The notes: generated by a model from the letters alone, not told the origin. DNA of 64,000 bases from JACVRW01 sp963837445 (GCA_963837445.1 CAWINK010000022.1:248001-312000); one strand, 5' to 3'. Numbered from the stretch's first letter, positions 32,760 through 42,857 are shown. Program-made: numbers and translations.

Positions 32760-35700
32760 TCAACGGCCGCGCAGCTTGTACGAGAGGCTCTGCGGGAACG
32801 TGCCGGTGACCTTGGCGCGCAGCCCGGCGGTGCGTCGGGGGCTGACGAGCGCCGAGCGCTTCGAATTGAGGAGGAGCTCGACGATCCCGCTCCCCGCGGG
32901 CAGGCCGCCTACGACCACCTGGCTGCCGCGCATGGCTACCGACGGAGCCCCGACCCCGCCGACAACCAGCGGCGTTGCAGGCTTGGCGCCAAGGGCGAGA
33001 CTCCAGACGCGCGACCCGCCGTTCGCCGAAACCGCCCGGAGGGTTCCGACCTTGAGGCCGGCCTTGCCCTTGGGCAGCATCTTGCTCGGCACAGTGAAGG
33101 TCGTCCCGGCGATGGCGTCGCGCGCGTCGACGCGCAGCTTGAGCTGGGAGCCGCCGGACGTCCGCTTCTGGTAGGCGCGGAAGACCGTCTTGCAGGGGAA
33201 CGTCTGCATGCCCAGCTTGACCGTGCCCGGGCGGCCGCTCGTGGGCTTCAGCTTGAGTGTGAGGGCGTGGCGGCCGACACGCGCCAGCGCAGACGGCGTG
33301 ATTGCCATGGGGAACGGCTGCCGGCGCGAACCGCGCATCGCGCGCCCGTCAAGCGAATAGCCAACTGAACGCAGTCGACCCTTGCCGGCCCGCGGGCCGG
33401 TCACGCCGACGATGATCGGATCGTCTGCCATCACGATGGCGCTGGCCTGAATGCGCACGGTCACAGGGCCGATGCCGCGGACATTCAGTCGCTTGGTCCG
33501 CAGTCCGGCGCCCAGCCGCTGGCACGAGCGCTCTCCCACGAGGCTGCCGGGCAGCGCGCTCAGGTCCGCGGCCGGCGGGGAGTCCGAGGGGGTGGGGCCT
33601 GGCGCAGGGTTGCTGGGGGGCTCCGCTGGTGGGTCGGGCTCCGGCACAACCGTGTTGACCGTGAAGTTGCGTGACGCGGGCGTCGGGTCGACGTTGCCCG
33701 CCGGGTCGATCGTCCGGACCTCGAAGGTGTGTGGCCCGTCACCGAGCGCGGCGGTCGTGTGGCCTGAGGTGCAGGAACCCCAGGCGCCGCCGTCAACGCG
33801 GCACTCGAAGCTCGAGCCCGGCTGGCTGGAGGAGAACGCGAATGTGGGCGTGGCGTCGCTGGTCTGGCCAGACGGGCCACTGTCGATCGTCGTCTGCGGA
33901 GCGGCCGTGTCGACCGTGAAACCGCGCGACGCCGGAGTCGAATCGACATTCCCGATCGGATCCGTCGCACGGACCTCGAACGTGTGGGCGCCGTCGGCCA
34001 GCGACGCGGTCGTATGAGCCGAGCTGCAGGAGGCCCACGCGCCGCCATCAACCCGGCACTGGAACGTCGAGCCCCCCTGGTCAGCCGAGAACGCGAATGT
34101 CGGCGTGGTATCGCTGGTCGGGCCAGACGGGCCGCTGTCGATAGTCGTCTGCGGAGCGGCCGTGTCGACCGTGAAGCTGCGCGACGCGGGCGTCTGATCG
34201 ACATTCCCGGCCGGATCGGTCGCCCGCACCTCCAACGTGTGGGCGCCATCCGCGAGCGACGCGGCCGTGTGGGCCGAGCTGCAGGAGGCCCACGCGCCGG
34301 CGTCGATCCGGCACTCGAACGTCGAGCCACCCTGGCTGGACGAGAACGTGAATGTCGGCGTCGCGTCGCTCATCAGGCCAGACGGGCCGCTGTCAATCGT
34401 CGTCTGCGGAGCGGCCGTGTCGACCGTGAAGCTGCGCGACGCCGGCGTCGAATCGACGTTCCCCGCCGGATCCGTCGCGCGGACCTGGAAGGTGTGGGCA
34501 CCGTCGGCCAGCGAGGCGGTGGTCTCGGGCGTAGAGCACGAGCCCCACGCGCCGCTGTCCACGCGGCACTCGAACGTCGAGCCCGCCTGGCTGGACGAGA
34601 ACGCGAAGGTCGGCGTGGCGTCGCTGGTCGGGCCCGACGGGCCGCTGTCGATAGTCGTCTGCGGCGCCGCGGTGTCGACCGTGAAGCTGCGCGACGCGGG
34701 CGTCGGATCGACGTTGCCCACCGAGTCGGTCGCCCGCACCTCGAAGGTGTGGGCGCCGTCCGTCAGTGACGCGGTGGTCTCGGGCGTGGAACACGAACTC
34801 CATGCGTTGCCGTCGACGCGGCACTCGAACGTGGTGCCGAGCTCGTCGGAGGAGAAGCCGAACGTGGGGGTCGGGTCGTTCGTGGCACCGGACGGACCCG
34901 AGTCGATCGTGGTATCGGGCGGGCTGGTCTTGACTGTGAAGGCCCGCTGGGCTGGGGAAGCGTCGGTGTTTCCGGCCGCGTCGGTGGCGCGCACCTGGAA
35001 GGTGTGTGGCCCATCAGCGAGCGACGCGGTCGAGTGGGGTGAGGTGCAGGAAGCCCAGGCGCCGTCGTCCGTTCGGCACTCGAACGTCGAGCCGGCCTGG
35101 TTCGACGAGAAGCTGAACGTGGGCGTTGGGTCGTTCATCGGGCCAGACGGGCCGCTGTCGATCGTGGTGTCGGGCGCGACCGTGTCCACTGTGAACGCCC
35201 TCGACGCCGGAGTCGGATCGACATTCCCCGCCGGATCCGTCGCGCGGACCTCGAAGGTATGGGCGCCGTCCGCGAGCGACGCCGTGGTCTCGGGCGTCGA
35301 GCACGAACCCCACGCGCCAGCGTCAACCCGGCACTCGAAGCTCGAGCCCGCCTGGCTGGAGGAGAACGCGAACGTGGGCGTGATGTCGTTCGTCGGGCCA
35401 GACGGGCCGCTGTCGATCGTCGTCTGCGGCGCGGCCGTGTCGACCGTGAAGCTGCGCGACGCCGGAGTCGCGTCCACGTTGCCGGCCGGATCGGTCGCCC
35501 GCACCTCGAAGGTATGGGCGCCGTCCGCCAGCGACGCGGTCGTATGAGCCGAGCTGCAGGAGGCCCACGCGCCAGCGTCGACCCGGCACTGGAACGTCGA
35601 GCCCGCCTGGCTGGACGAGAACGCGAACGTCGGCGTCGCATCGCCCGTGAGACCCAACGGGCCGCTGTCGATCGTGGTGTCCGGAGCAGCGGTGTCGACC

Positions 35701-38700
35701 GTGAAGCCACGCGACGCCGGCGTAGCGTCGACGTTCCCGGCCGGATCCGTGGCGCGCACCTCGAAAGTGTGCGGCCCGTCAGCGAGCGCGGCGGTCGTGT
35801 GGGCTGAGGTGCAGGAGACCCACGCGCCGCCGTCAATCCGGCACTCGAACGTTGAGCCCGCCTGGCTGGACGAGAACTCGAACGTCGGCGTGACATCGCT
35901 GGTCGGGCCAGACGGGCCACTGTCGATAGTCGCCTGCGGCGCCGCCGTGTCGACCGTGAAGCTGCGCGACGCCGGAGTCGGATCGACATTTCCGACCGGA
36001 TCCGTGGCGCGCACTTCGAAGCTGTGGGCGCCGTCTGTCAGCGACGCGGTGGTCTCGGGCGTCGAGCACGAACCCCACACGCCGCCATCGACGCGGCACT
36101 CGAACGTCGAGCCCGCCTGGCTGGACGAGAAGGTGAAGGTCGGCGTCGCGTCGTTCGTCGGGTCAGACGGGCCGCTGTCGATAGTCGTCTCCGGAGCGGC
36201 GGTGTCGACGGTGAAGCTGCGCGACGCGGGCGTCGGATCGACGTTCCCGGCCGAATCCGTGGCTTGCACCTCGATGGTGTGGTCGCCGTCTGCCAGCGAC
36301 GCGGTGGTCTCAGGCGTCGAGCACGAACCCCATGCGCCAGCGTCAACACGGCACTCGAAAGTCGAGCCCGCCTCGTCAGCCGAAAACGCGAACGTCGGCG
36401 TCGCATCGCTCGTCAGGCCAGACGGGCCGCCGTCAATCGTGGTGTCGGGCGCCGCCGTGTCGACGACGAACGCCCGCGACGCCGAGGTCGCGTCGACATT
36501 CCCGGCCTGGTCCGTCGCGCGGACCTCGAACGTATGGGCGCCGTCCGGCAGCGATGCCGTGATTTCGGGCGTCGAGCACGAGCCCCACTCGCCGTCTTCA
36601 ACGCGGCACTCGAACGTTGAGCCCGCCTCGTCAGCCGAGAACGCGAAGGTCGGCGTCGCATCGTTCGTCGGGCCAGACGGGCCGATGTCGATAGTCGTCT
36701 CCGGAGCCGTCGTGTCGACCGTGAGCGCGCGCGACGCCGGAGTCGCGTCGACGTTGCCGGCCGGATCGGTTGCTCGCACCTCAAAGGTGTGGGCGCCGTC
36801 CGTCAGCGACGCGGTGGTCTCGGGCGTCGAACACGAACCCCATGAGTTGCCGTCGACACGGCACTCAAAGGTCGAGCCGGCCTCGTCGGACGAAAACGCG
36901 AACGTCGGCGTCGCGTCGCTCGTGAGACCCGACGGGCCGCTGTCAATCGTGGTGTTGGGCGCCGCCGTGTCGACCGTGAAACTGAGTGACGCTGGAGTGT
37001 CGTCGACGTTGCTGGCCGGGTCGGTGGCACGCACCTCAAAGGTGTGGGCGCCGTCTGTGAGCGACGCGGTGGTCTCGGGCGTCGAACACGAACCCCATGA
37101 GTTGCCGTCGACACGGCACTCGAAAGTCGAGCCCGGCTCGTCAGCCGAGAACGCGAACGTCGGTGTTGCATCGTTCGTCAGGTCAGACGGGCCGCTGTCG
37201 ATGGTCGTCTGTGCCGCGGTCGTGTCGACCGTGAAGCTGCGCGACGCGGGCGTCGGATCGACGTTCCCGGCCGGATCGGTTGCCCGCACCTCAAAGGTGT
37301 GGGCCCCGTCGGTCAGCGACGCGGTGGTCTCCGGCGTCGAACACGACCCCCACGCGCCGCCATCGACGCTGCACTCAAACGTCGAGCCGGCCTCGTCAGC
37401 CGAGAAGGTGAACGTCGGCGTCTCGTCGTTGGTCGGGCCAGACGCGCCGCTGTCGATCGTGGTGTCGGGCGCCGCCGTGTCGACCGTGAAGCTGCGCGAC
37501 GCGGGCGTCGGATCGACGTTCCCGGCCGGATCGGTTGCCTGCACCTCAAAGGTGTGGGCGCCGTCCGCGAGCAGCGCGGTGGTCTCGGGCGTGGAACACG
37601 AAGCCCACCCGCCGCCATCGACGCGGCACTCGAAGGTCGAGCCGGCCTGGTCTGACGAGAAGGTGAAGGTGGGCGTGGCATCGCCCGTCGGGTCAGACGG
37701 GCCGCCGTCGATCGTGGTGTCGGGCGCCGCCGTGTCGACCGTGAAGCTGCGCAGGGCCGGGGTCGCGTCGACGTTGCCGGCCGGATCCGTCGCGCGCACC
37801 TCGAAGGTGTGGGCGTCGTCCACCAGCGACTCGGTCGTGTGGGCTGAGCTGCAGGAGTCCCACGGGCCGCCATCGATCCGGCACTCGAAGGTCGAGCCCG
37901 CCTGGTCGGACGAGAACGCGAACGTCGGCGTCGGGTCGCCCGTGAAGCCAGAGGGGCCGCCGTCGATCGTGGTGTCGGGCGCCGCCGTGTCGACCGTGAA
38001 GCTGCGCGACGCCGGAGTGGGATCGACATTCCCCGCCGGATCCGTGGCGCGCACCTCGAAGGTATGGGCGCCGTCCGCGAGCGATGCGGTGGTCTCGGGC
38101 GTCGAGCACGAGGCCCACCCGCCGCCGTCGACCCGGCACTCGAAGGTCGATCCCGCCTGGTCGGACGAGAAGCTGAACGTCGGCGTCGGATCGTTGGTCG
38201 GGCCGGACGGGCCGCCGTCGATCGTGGTGTCGGGTGCGGCCGTGTCCACCGTGAAGCTGCGCGAGGTCGGGGTCGCGTCGACGTTGCCGGCCGGATCCGT
38301 CGCGCGCACCTCGAAGGTATGGGCGCCGTCCACCAGCGACGCAGTCGTGTGGGCTGAGCTGCAGGAAGCCCACGCGCCGCCATCGATCCGGCACTCGAAG
38401 GTCGATCCCGCTTGGCCGGACGAGAAGGTGAAGGTCGGAGTGGCATCGCTCGTCGGGCCCGATGGACCGCTATCGATTGTCGTCTCCGGCGCCGACGTGT
38501 CAACCGTGAAGCTGCGCGACGCCGGAGTCGCGTCCACGTTCCCGGCCGGATCCGTCGCCCGCACCTCGAAGCTGTGGGCGCCGTCGGCCAGCGACGCCGT
38601 GGTCTCGGGCGTCAAGCACGAACCCCACGCGCCAGCGTCAACCCGGCACTCGAACGTCGAGCCCGCCTGGCTGGCCGAGAACGCAAACGTCGGCGTCGAA

Positions 38701-40295
38701 TCGTTCGTCGGGCCAGACGGGCCGCTGTCGATGGTCGTCTGCGGCGCGACCGTGTCCACCGTGAAGCTGCGCGACGCCGGGGTCGCGTCGACGTTGGCGG
38801 CCGGATCCGTGGCCCGCACCTCGAAGGTGTGGGCGCCGTCCGCCAGCGACGCGGTCGTATGGGCCGAGCTGCAGGAGGCCCACGCGCCGGCGTCAACCCG
38901 GCACTGGAACGTCGAGCCCGCCTGGTTAGCCGAGAACGCGAACGTCGGCGTCGCGTCGTTCGTCGGTCCAGACGGGCCGCTGGCGATCGTGGTGTCCGGC
39001 GCGACTGTGTCCACCGTGAAGGCGCGCGACGCCGGTGTCGCGTCGACGTTCCCGGTCGGATCCGTGGCGCGCACCTCGAAGGTGTGGGCGCCGTCGGCGA
39101 GCGAAGCCGTGGTGCTCGGCGAGGTGCACGACGTCCATGCGGCCGCGTCAACGCGGCACTCAAAGGTCGAGCCGGCCTCGTTGGACGAGAACGCGTACGT
39201 CGGCGTAGGGTCGTTGGTGAAGCCGGACGGCCCGCTGTTGATCGTCGTCACCGGCGGCACTGTTTCGGCCTCCCCGGCGTAGGTGATTACGCCCGGGTAG
39301 TAGCGGTCCTGGCTGGAGGTCATGTTGACCGTGGCGCTGGTGGCGCCGGGGGCCACGATGGCGTCCGCGGCGAAGGTGTCCAGCTCGACGCTGAACTGGT
39401 TCACGTAGTCGGGCAGCTTGGCGCTCAGGCGCACTCCGCGGCGCGTGATCGAGGAGTTGAAGGAGTTGTTGGCCGGGTTGAGGGCGTTCGACAACGTGGT
39501 CGCGTTGAGGGCGAGAGCGTCTCCCGTGATGCCGAGATCGCCCTCATGGGCGAACACGCCGACGGTCGCGTCGACGGTGCCGCTCGCAGGGGTGGTCAGC
39601 CCAGTCAGCGTGGCCGAGTGGGGATCCCCGGACTTGACGTCGTGGAAGCCGTCGAAGACGGCGAGGTTCTGCCGCGGGCTCGCCGCATCCCGGTAGGCGA
39701 CGACGAGCGCCCATCCGGCGTGCTTGTTGGTTGAACCCGCGGTGCCCTGCACGTTGGCGACCCAGTAGTCCCCGGCCCCGACCGCGGCTACCAGACCCGT
39801 CACGTCGCGAAAGCCCTGGTAAGCGGTCGGCGTCGTAGTGGACGTATCAAAGGTGGTGGCCACCAGGTCCTGGTAGGCGCCAGGAGCGGGCGTGTCGAAC
39901 TTCACCTCGTCGCGCTCGGCGGCCGCGGGTGCGTCGCCGCCCCAGTAAAGCCCGGCGAATAGCACCGTCGTGCCGGCGGGCAGGTCGAGGGTCGCACGGC
40001 TCGAGCTGAATGTGATGGCGTCGGAGTCCGCGTCGACGTACGCCATGCTCCACGAGTCGTTGTTCAAGGTGGTACCGGTGCCTGCCCTGGCCGAGGTACA
40101 GGCGGCCGAGCTCGGGCACGACATCGACGTGTTGCCCACGATGCGGACATCGCCGGTCTCGTTCACGCCGTAGCGCTTTGCGTACGCGCGGTCCGCGGCG
40201 GATGCCGGCGCCGCGCCCAGGGCAGCCAGCATTAAGGCCGCCACACCGATGGCGACCCTGGCCACGGCGGCCTTGGCGCCTCGGCGATTGCCCAT
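32760..40295 (-). CDS. Giant secreted protein with 22 Ig-like repeats (2511 aa)
   Basis: A 2511-residue exported protein. A signal peptide (about residues 1-33, VAIGVAALMLAALGAAPASA) is followed by a unique N-terminal domain to about residue 345 (VNETGDVRIVGNTSMSC; LFAGLYWGGDAP), then 22 tandem 85-residue repeats to about residue 2220, and a C-terminal beta-rich domain of about 270 residues. Each repeat runs TTIDSGPSGPTNDATPTF..FECRVDGG.W.SC..TASLADGAHTFEVRATDPAGNVD.TPASR.FTVDT, with two conserved Cys per unit (FEC and SC) that could form one disulfide, as in extracellular Ig-like domains. There is no sorting signal or TM at the C-terminus. Probably a surface or matrix adhesin. The LysR gene at 40351 lies upstream on the same strand. 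Confidence 0.88.
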   Translation of the reverse strand: MGNRRGAKAAVARVAIGVAALMLAALGAAPASAADRAYAKRYGVNETGDVRIVGNTSMSCPSSAACTSARAGTGTTLNNDSWSMAYVDADSDAITFSSSRATLDLPAGTTVLFAGLYWGGDAPAAAERDEVKFDTPAPGAYQDLVATTFDTSTTTPTAYQGFRDVTGLVAAVGAGDYWVANVQGTAGSTNKHAGWALVVAYRDAASPRQNLAVFDGFHDVKSGDPHSATLTGLTTPASGTVDATVGVFAHEGDLGITGDALALNATTLSNALNPANNSFNSSITRRGVRLSAKLPDYVNQFSVELDTFAADAIVAPGATSATVNMTSSQDRYYPGVITYAGEAETVPPVTTINSGPSGFTNDPTPTYAFSSNEAGSTFECRVDAAAWTSCTSPSTTASLADGAHTFEVRATDPTGNVDATPASRAFTVDTVAPDTTIASGPSGPTNDATPTFAFSANQAGSTFQCRVDAGAWASCSSAHTTASLADGAHTFEVRATDPAANVDATPASRSFTVDTVAPQTTIDSGPSGPTNDSTPTFAFSASQAGSTFECRVDAGAWGSCLTPETTASLADGAHSFEVRATDPAGNVDATPASRSFTVDTSAPETTIDSGPSGPTSDATPTFTFSSGQAGSTFECRIDGGAWASCSSAHTTASLVDGAHTFEVRATDPAGNVDATPTSRSFTVDTAAPDTTIDGGPSGPTNDPTPTFSFSSDQAGSTFECRVDGGGWASCSTPETTASLADGAHTFEVRATDPAGNVDPTPASRSFTVDTAAPDTTIDGGPSGFTGDPTPTFAFSSDQAGSTFECRIDGGPWDSCSSAHTTESLVDDAHTFEVRATDPAGNVDATPALRSFTVDTAAPDTTIDGGPSDPTGDATPTFTFSSDQAGSTFECRVDGGGWASCSTPETTALLADGAHTFEVQATDPAGNVDPTPASRSFTVDTAAPDTTIDSGASGPTNDETPTFTFSADEAGSTFECSVDGGAWGSCSTPETTASLTDGAHTFEVRATDPAGNVDPTPASRSFTVDTTAAQTTIDSGPSDLTNDATPTFAFSADEPGSTFECRVDGNSWGSCSTPETTASLTDGAHTFEVRATDPASNVDDTPASLSFTVDTAAPNTTIDSGPSGLTSDATPTFAFSSDEAGSTFECRVDGNSWGSCSTPETTASLTDGAHTFEVRATDPAGNVDATPASRALTVDTTAPETTIDIGPSGPTNDATPTFAFSADEAGSTFECRVEDGEWGSCSTPEITASLPDGAHTFEVRATDQAGNVDATSASRAFVVDTAAPDTTIDGGPSGLTSDATPTFAFSADEAGSTFECRVDAGAWGSCSTPETTASLADGDHTIEVQATDSAGNVDPTPASRSFTVDTAAPETTIDSGPSDPTNDATPTFTFSSSQAGSTFECRVDGGVWGSCSTPETTASLTDGAHSFEVRATDPVGNVDPTPASRSFTVDTAAPQATIDSGPSGPTSDVTPTFEFSSSQAGSTFECRIDGGAWVSCTSAHTTAALADGPHTFEVRATDPAGNVDATPASRGFTVDTAAPDTTIDSGPLGLTGDATPTFAFSSSQAGSTFQCRVDAGAWASCSSAHTTASLADGAHTFEVRATDPAGNVDATPASRSFTVDTAAPQTTIDSGPSGPTNDITPTFAFSSSQAGSSFECRVDAGAWGSCSTPETTASLADGAHTFEVRATDPAGNVDPTPASRAFTVDTVAPDTTIDSGPSGPMNDPTPTFSFSSNQAGSTFECRTDDGAWASCTSPHSTASLADGPHTFQVRATDAAGNTDASPAQRAFTVKTSPPDTTIDSGPSGATNDPTPTFGFSSDELGTTFECRVDGNAWSSCSTPETTASLTDGAHTFEVRATDSVGNVDPTPASRSFTVDTAAPQTTIDSGPSGPTSDATPTFAFSSSQAGSTFECRVDSGAWGSCSTPETTASLADGAHTFQVRATDPAGNVDSTPASRSFTVDTAAPQTTIDSGPSGLMSDATPTFTFSSSQGGSTFECRIDAGAWASCSSAHTAASLADGAHTLEVRATDPAGNVDQTPASRSFTVDTAAPQTTIDSGPSGPTSDTTPTFAFSADQGGSTFQCRVDGGAWASCSSAHTTASLADGAHTFEVRATDPIGNVDSTPASRGFTVDTAAPQTTIDSGPSGQTSDATPTFAFSSSQPGSSFECRVDGGAWGSCTSGHTTAALGDGPHTFEVRTIDPAGNVDPTPASRNFTVNTVVPEPDPPAEPPSNPAPGPTPSDSPPAADLSALPGSLVGERSCQRLGAGLRTKRLNVRGIGPVTVRIQASAIVMADDPIIVGVTGPRAGKGRLRSVGYSLDGRAMRGSRRQPFPMAITPSALARVGRHALTLKLKPTSGRPGTVKLGMQTFPCKTVFRAYQKRTSGGSQLKLRVDARDAIAGTTFTVPSKMLPKGKAGLKVGTLRAVSANGGSRVWSLALGAKPATPLVVGGVGAPSVAMRGSQVVVGGLPAGSGIVELLLNSKRSALVSPRRTAGLRAKVTGTFPQSLSYKLRGR
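33640..39250 (-). repeat. 22 tandem 255-bp repeats encoding 85-residue Ig-like domains
   Basis: The array fills most of the giant gene. Units differ at scattered positions but keep the 255-bp period and the frame, with two main variants at the loop before TASLADG (STPETT and SSAHTT). The variants alternate irregularly, which suggests recombination among units. Boundaries are approximate, and copy number could be wrong in a short-read assembly. Confidence 0.9.
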
Positions 40296-40320
40296 TCGAG
40301 GCCTATCGGCACCTCAGGCT

Positions 40321-40334
40321 CCCCCTTTAGGGGG
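40321..40334. promoter_or_regulatory. Palindrome upstream of the giant repeat gene
   Basis: CCCCC-TTTA-GGGGG, a perfect 5-bp inverted repeat 26 bp before the giant gene's start and 17 bp after the LysR stop. It could be an operator or a terminator-like hairpin for the LysR gene; neither is proven. Confidence 0.4.
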
Positions 40335-40350
40335 AAACTGCATACCCCAC

Positions 40351-41259
40351 TTAGCGTAATTGCAGCGCGTGCTGCGCCGCGGGTGATGTGCAGAAGGCCA
40401 TGAAGGCGTCCACGTCTTCGCGGACTGGGCCGACAGCGGAGCGGACCACGTGCCAGCGGCGCTCCGGGAGGCCGCCGCGAGGGCTGATCGTGTCGAGGAG
40501 GCCGAGCTCCAGCTCGAGCTCCACGGCCGCGCGTGACTGAAGGGCTATTCCGAGGCCTGAGCGGGCCGCCTGCTTGATCGCCCCGTTCGACCCGAGCGTG
40601 AGCACGTTCGGCTCGATGCCGTGCGCGGCAAGGAACTCCTCACAGAGCGTGCGGGTACCCGACCCGGGCTCACGCAGTAGCCAGGGCCGGGAGGCCAGCT
40701 CCTCCATCGCAACCCAACGACGCCTGGCCAGGGGGTCATCCGAGCTGGTGACCAACACGAACTCGTTGTCCGCGAAGTCCACGCCCACGAGCCGTTCGTC
40801 GTCGGGGATCCGGCCGGTCACGGCCACGTCCACGTTGTGGTCGAGCACCCGCTGGAACACCAGCTCGCGGTTGCCCACGTCGAGGCTGACCTCGAGGTCG
40901 GGCCGCCGCTCGCGGAACGCCTGGATCAGCTGGGGCACCAGGTACTCGCCCGCCGTAGTGACCGCGCTGATCCGCAGCGTGTGCGGCAGCGCCTCCTCCG
41001 CCTCGCGCGCCACGCGCGCGCCCTGCGAGAGCAGGCCGAGCACGTCGCTCGCATACGGCGCATAGGCCGCGCCCGCGGCAGTGGGCCGCACGGTACGCCC
41101 GGCCCGCTCCGTCAACTGAACCCCGAGCTCCCGCTCGAGAGCAGAGACGGCAGCCGACACCGACGGCTGCGTGACCACCAGCTCCTCCGCCGCCGCCGTG
41201 ACCGATCCGCGCCGCACGACCGTCAGGAAGGCGACCAGCTGCGTAAGTGTCACGGCCAT
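40351..41259 (-). CDS. LysR-family transcriptional regulator
   Basis: A 302-residue LTTR. The N-terminal helix-turn-helix (VTLTQLVAFLTVVRRGSVTAAAEELVVTQPSVSAAVSALERELG) is followed by a periplasmic-binding-protein-like effector domain from about residue 90 (LRISAVTTAGEYLVPQLIQAFRERRPDLEVSLDVGNRE; GSGTRTLCEEFLAAHGIEPN). The effector half is closest in style to CysL/CbbR-type regulators. A phosphoribulokinase-like gene lies 1.6 kb upstream on the same strand, which is notable because CbbR controls such genes in autotrophs. LTTRs usually act on a divergent gene, but here the neighbours are co-directional, so the target is unclear. Confidence 0.88.
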   Translation of the reverse strand: MAVTLTQLVAFLTVVRRGSVTAAAEELVVTQPSVSAAVSALERELGVQLTERAGRTVRPTAAGAAYAPYASDVLGLLSQGARVAREAEEALPHTLRISAVTTAGEYLVPQLIQAFRERRPDLEVSLDVGNRELVFQRVLDHNVDVAVTGRIPDDERLVGVDFADNEFVLVTSSDDPLARRRWVAMEELASRPWLLREPGSGTRTLCEEFLAAHGIEPNVLTLGSNGAIKQAARSGLGIALQSRAAVELELELGLLDTISPRGGLPERRWHVVRSAVGPVREDVDAFMAFCTSPAAQHALQLR

Positions 41260-41304
41260 AGCCGCGACAGAACGTATAGAGAAATGCCTAAGCGTGCAAA
41301 GCCG

Positions 41305-42828
41305 TCAGCGCTGGCGCCCGACTCTGGTGATCTTGCCCGCCTTCGTCACGCGGAACCTGACCGAGTTGGACGTGGTGAGGATCCGCTTGCGCCGAAGCGT
41401 GCGATACGTGAGCAGGTAGCGGCCCGGCTTCAGGCGCCTACCGTTCACCTTGCCGTTCCAGCGGAACAGGTTCCTGCCCCGCCGCGCGCGGCCGAGCGGC
41501 ACTCGGCCGACGGGCCGGATTCTCGGCACCGTGCGGCCGAGCAGCTTGCGCTTGCCGATTACGCGTACGACGAAGATGCCGATGCTCGTCGCCTTCGTCA
41601 CGGTCGGGTTCAGCGGGACCCTGCCGAGGTTCGCGTTGCGCAGCGAGCTCAGGCAGACCGTGCCACAAACCGTGGTCGGCGTGACCGTGTCCGGCGCGTC
41701 CGCGAGCGACACCCCGCCCCACACGTCCTGGAAGGAGCGCGTCTGCGGGGTCGGCGCCTCCAGTCCCAGGTGGATCGGCGTGTTGACCACCGCCTGGATT
41801 CCCGGCGTTGCGTCGAAGACGGCGAGCTTGCGCCGCGCCGCTTCGTTGCGGACGAAACCGAGCTTCATGTCGTCGGGCGCCCAGGCCGGCATCTGCTCCG
41901 CCGCGCTGGTGTTGAGCCCTGCCGGCCCCGAAGCCGGATCTGGCACCGTAAAGACTCCTTCGTTGGGCAGGTTCGTAGTGAAGATGTCGAAGTTGCCGCC
42001 GCTCGCCATCGCAAACGCGACCGTGTGATCGCTCGCGCGCGTCATCGGGTGGCTCGCGGGCGACTCGGCCGAGCCGAACTCCCGCTTGAGGACCTGAGTG
42101 CTGCCGCTCTGGCGGAGGTTCAGTCCCAGGTGAGCGACGCTCTTCACAAGCGCGCCTGTCGTCGAGTTGATGTACGCGAGCGTGAGCATGATGCGATCCC
42201 GGCCCGGCCCGACGGTTGGGTTCAGGAACGGGCTGCCGTCCACGGCGGCGTGCGTCGTCACGACCTGGTTGCCCGCGCCCGCGGATTCGACGACGCCTCG
42301 GTTGAAGATGGTCCCCGTGGCGTTGCCCGCGCTGTCGAGCGGTTGGTGCAGGGACACGAGCGAGTTGCTGCCGTCCGGCGTCGGCCCGCGCCCCGCCGAG
42401 AACGTGTCCGTGAAATCACCGGTAGTCGGGACGATCCCGCGAACCACGGCCGGCCCGCCGACCTCCCCGGTCGCGATTGCCGTGCTCACAGTGCCGTTCT
42501 GTCGGTCCCACCGCATGATGGTGCGGCTGGCCGGCGGCACGATGTCGCCGTTCAAGGATGGGAGCAGGCGCATTCGCGTGAAGTACACGAACCGGCCGTT
42601 ACGCGACAGCGCGGGGTGCAGCTCGTCGTCGGCCGTGTTCACCGACGACGGAGGGACGATCGGCACGCCGGTCGCGATGTTCGCCAGCCCGATGTCGAAG
42701 CCCCTGCCGGGTACATAGCGCTCGTACGCACCAATGAGTCCCGCTGACGCGCTCGCAGGCGCCAGCGCGGCGGCGAGCGCCATGGCGGCGGCTGCCAGTC
42801 CAATACGTGCGGCGCGGCGCTGCGGCAT
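41305..42828 (-). CDS. Secreted TolB/PD40-like protein
   Basis: A 507-residue exported protein. A signal peptide (about residues 1-29, IGLAAAAMALAAALAPASASA) precedes a beta-rich body with PD40-like phrases (LHPALSRNGRFVYFTRMRL; MPAWAPDDMKLGFVRNEA). The C-terminal basic domain (RGRNLFRWNGKVNGRRLKPG..YLLTYRTL) is a common ending of extracellular proteins in this lineage. The start is ATG 42828, where GGAG is correctly spaced, rather than ATG 42834. Enzymatic function is not apparent. It lies 29 bp downstream of the phosphoribulokinase-like gene and may be part of the same transcript. Confidence 0.72.
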   Translation of the reverse strand: MPQRRAARIGLAAAAMALAAALAPASASAGLIGAYERYVPGRGFDIGLANIATGVPIVPPSSVNTADDELHPALSRNGRFVYFTRMRLLPSLNGDIVPPASRTIMRWDRQNGTVSTAIATGEVGGPAVVRGIVPTTGDFTDTFSAGRGPTPDGSNSLVSLHQPLDSAGNATGTIFNRGVVESAGAGNQVVTTHAAVDGSPFLNPTVGPGRDRIMLTLAYINSTTGALVKSVAHLGLNLRQSGSTQVLKREFGSAESPASHPMTRASDHTVAFAMASGGNFDIFTTNLPNEGVFTVPDPASGPAGLNTSAAEQMPAWAPDDMKLGFVRNEAARRKLAVFDATPGIQAVVNTPIHLGLEAPTPQTRSFQDVWGGVSLADAPDTVTPTTVCGTVCLSSLRNANLGRVPLNPTVTKATSIGIFVVRVIGKRKLLGRTVPRIRPVGRVPLGRARRGRNLFRWNGKVNGRRLKPGRYLLTYRTLRRKRILTTSNSVRFRVTKAGKITRVGRQR

Positions 42829-42857
42829 TCTCATTCTCCGATCGGTGTGGGTTGGGT

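Noticed and set aside
33640..39250. CRISPR array
   Set aside because: The repeats are contiguous 255-bp coding units without spacers, and no cas genes are present.
35647..39282. A 1211-codon open frame on the plus strand within the giant repeat gene
   Set aside because: It is antisense to the 2511-codon gene and open only because the 255-bp units are repeated in phase. It has no signal peptide, start context or family match, while the minus-strand protein has all of these.
32760..40295. Cell-wall-anchored adhesin of the LPXTG type
   Set aside because: The C-terminus has no LPXTG, hydrophobic segment or basic tail; it ends in a beta-rich domain.
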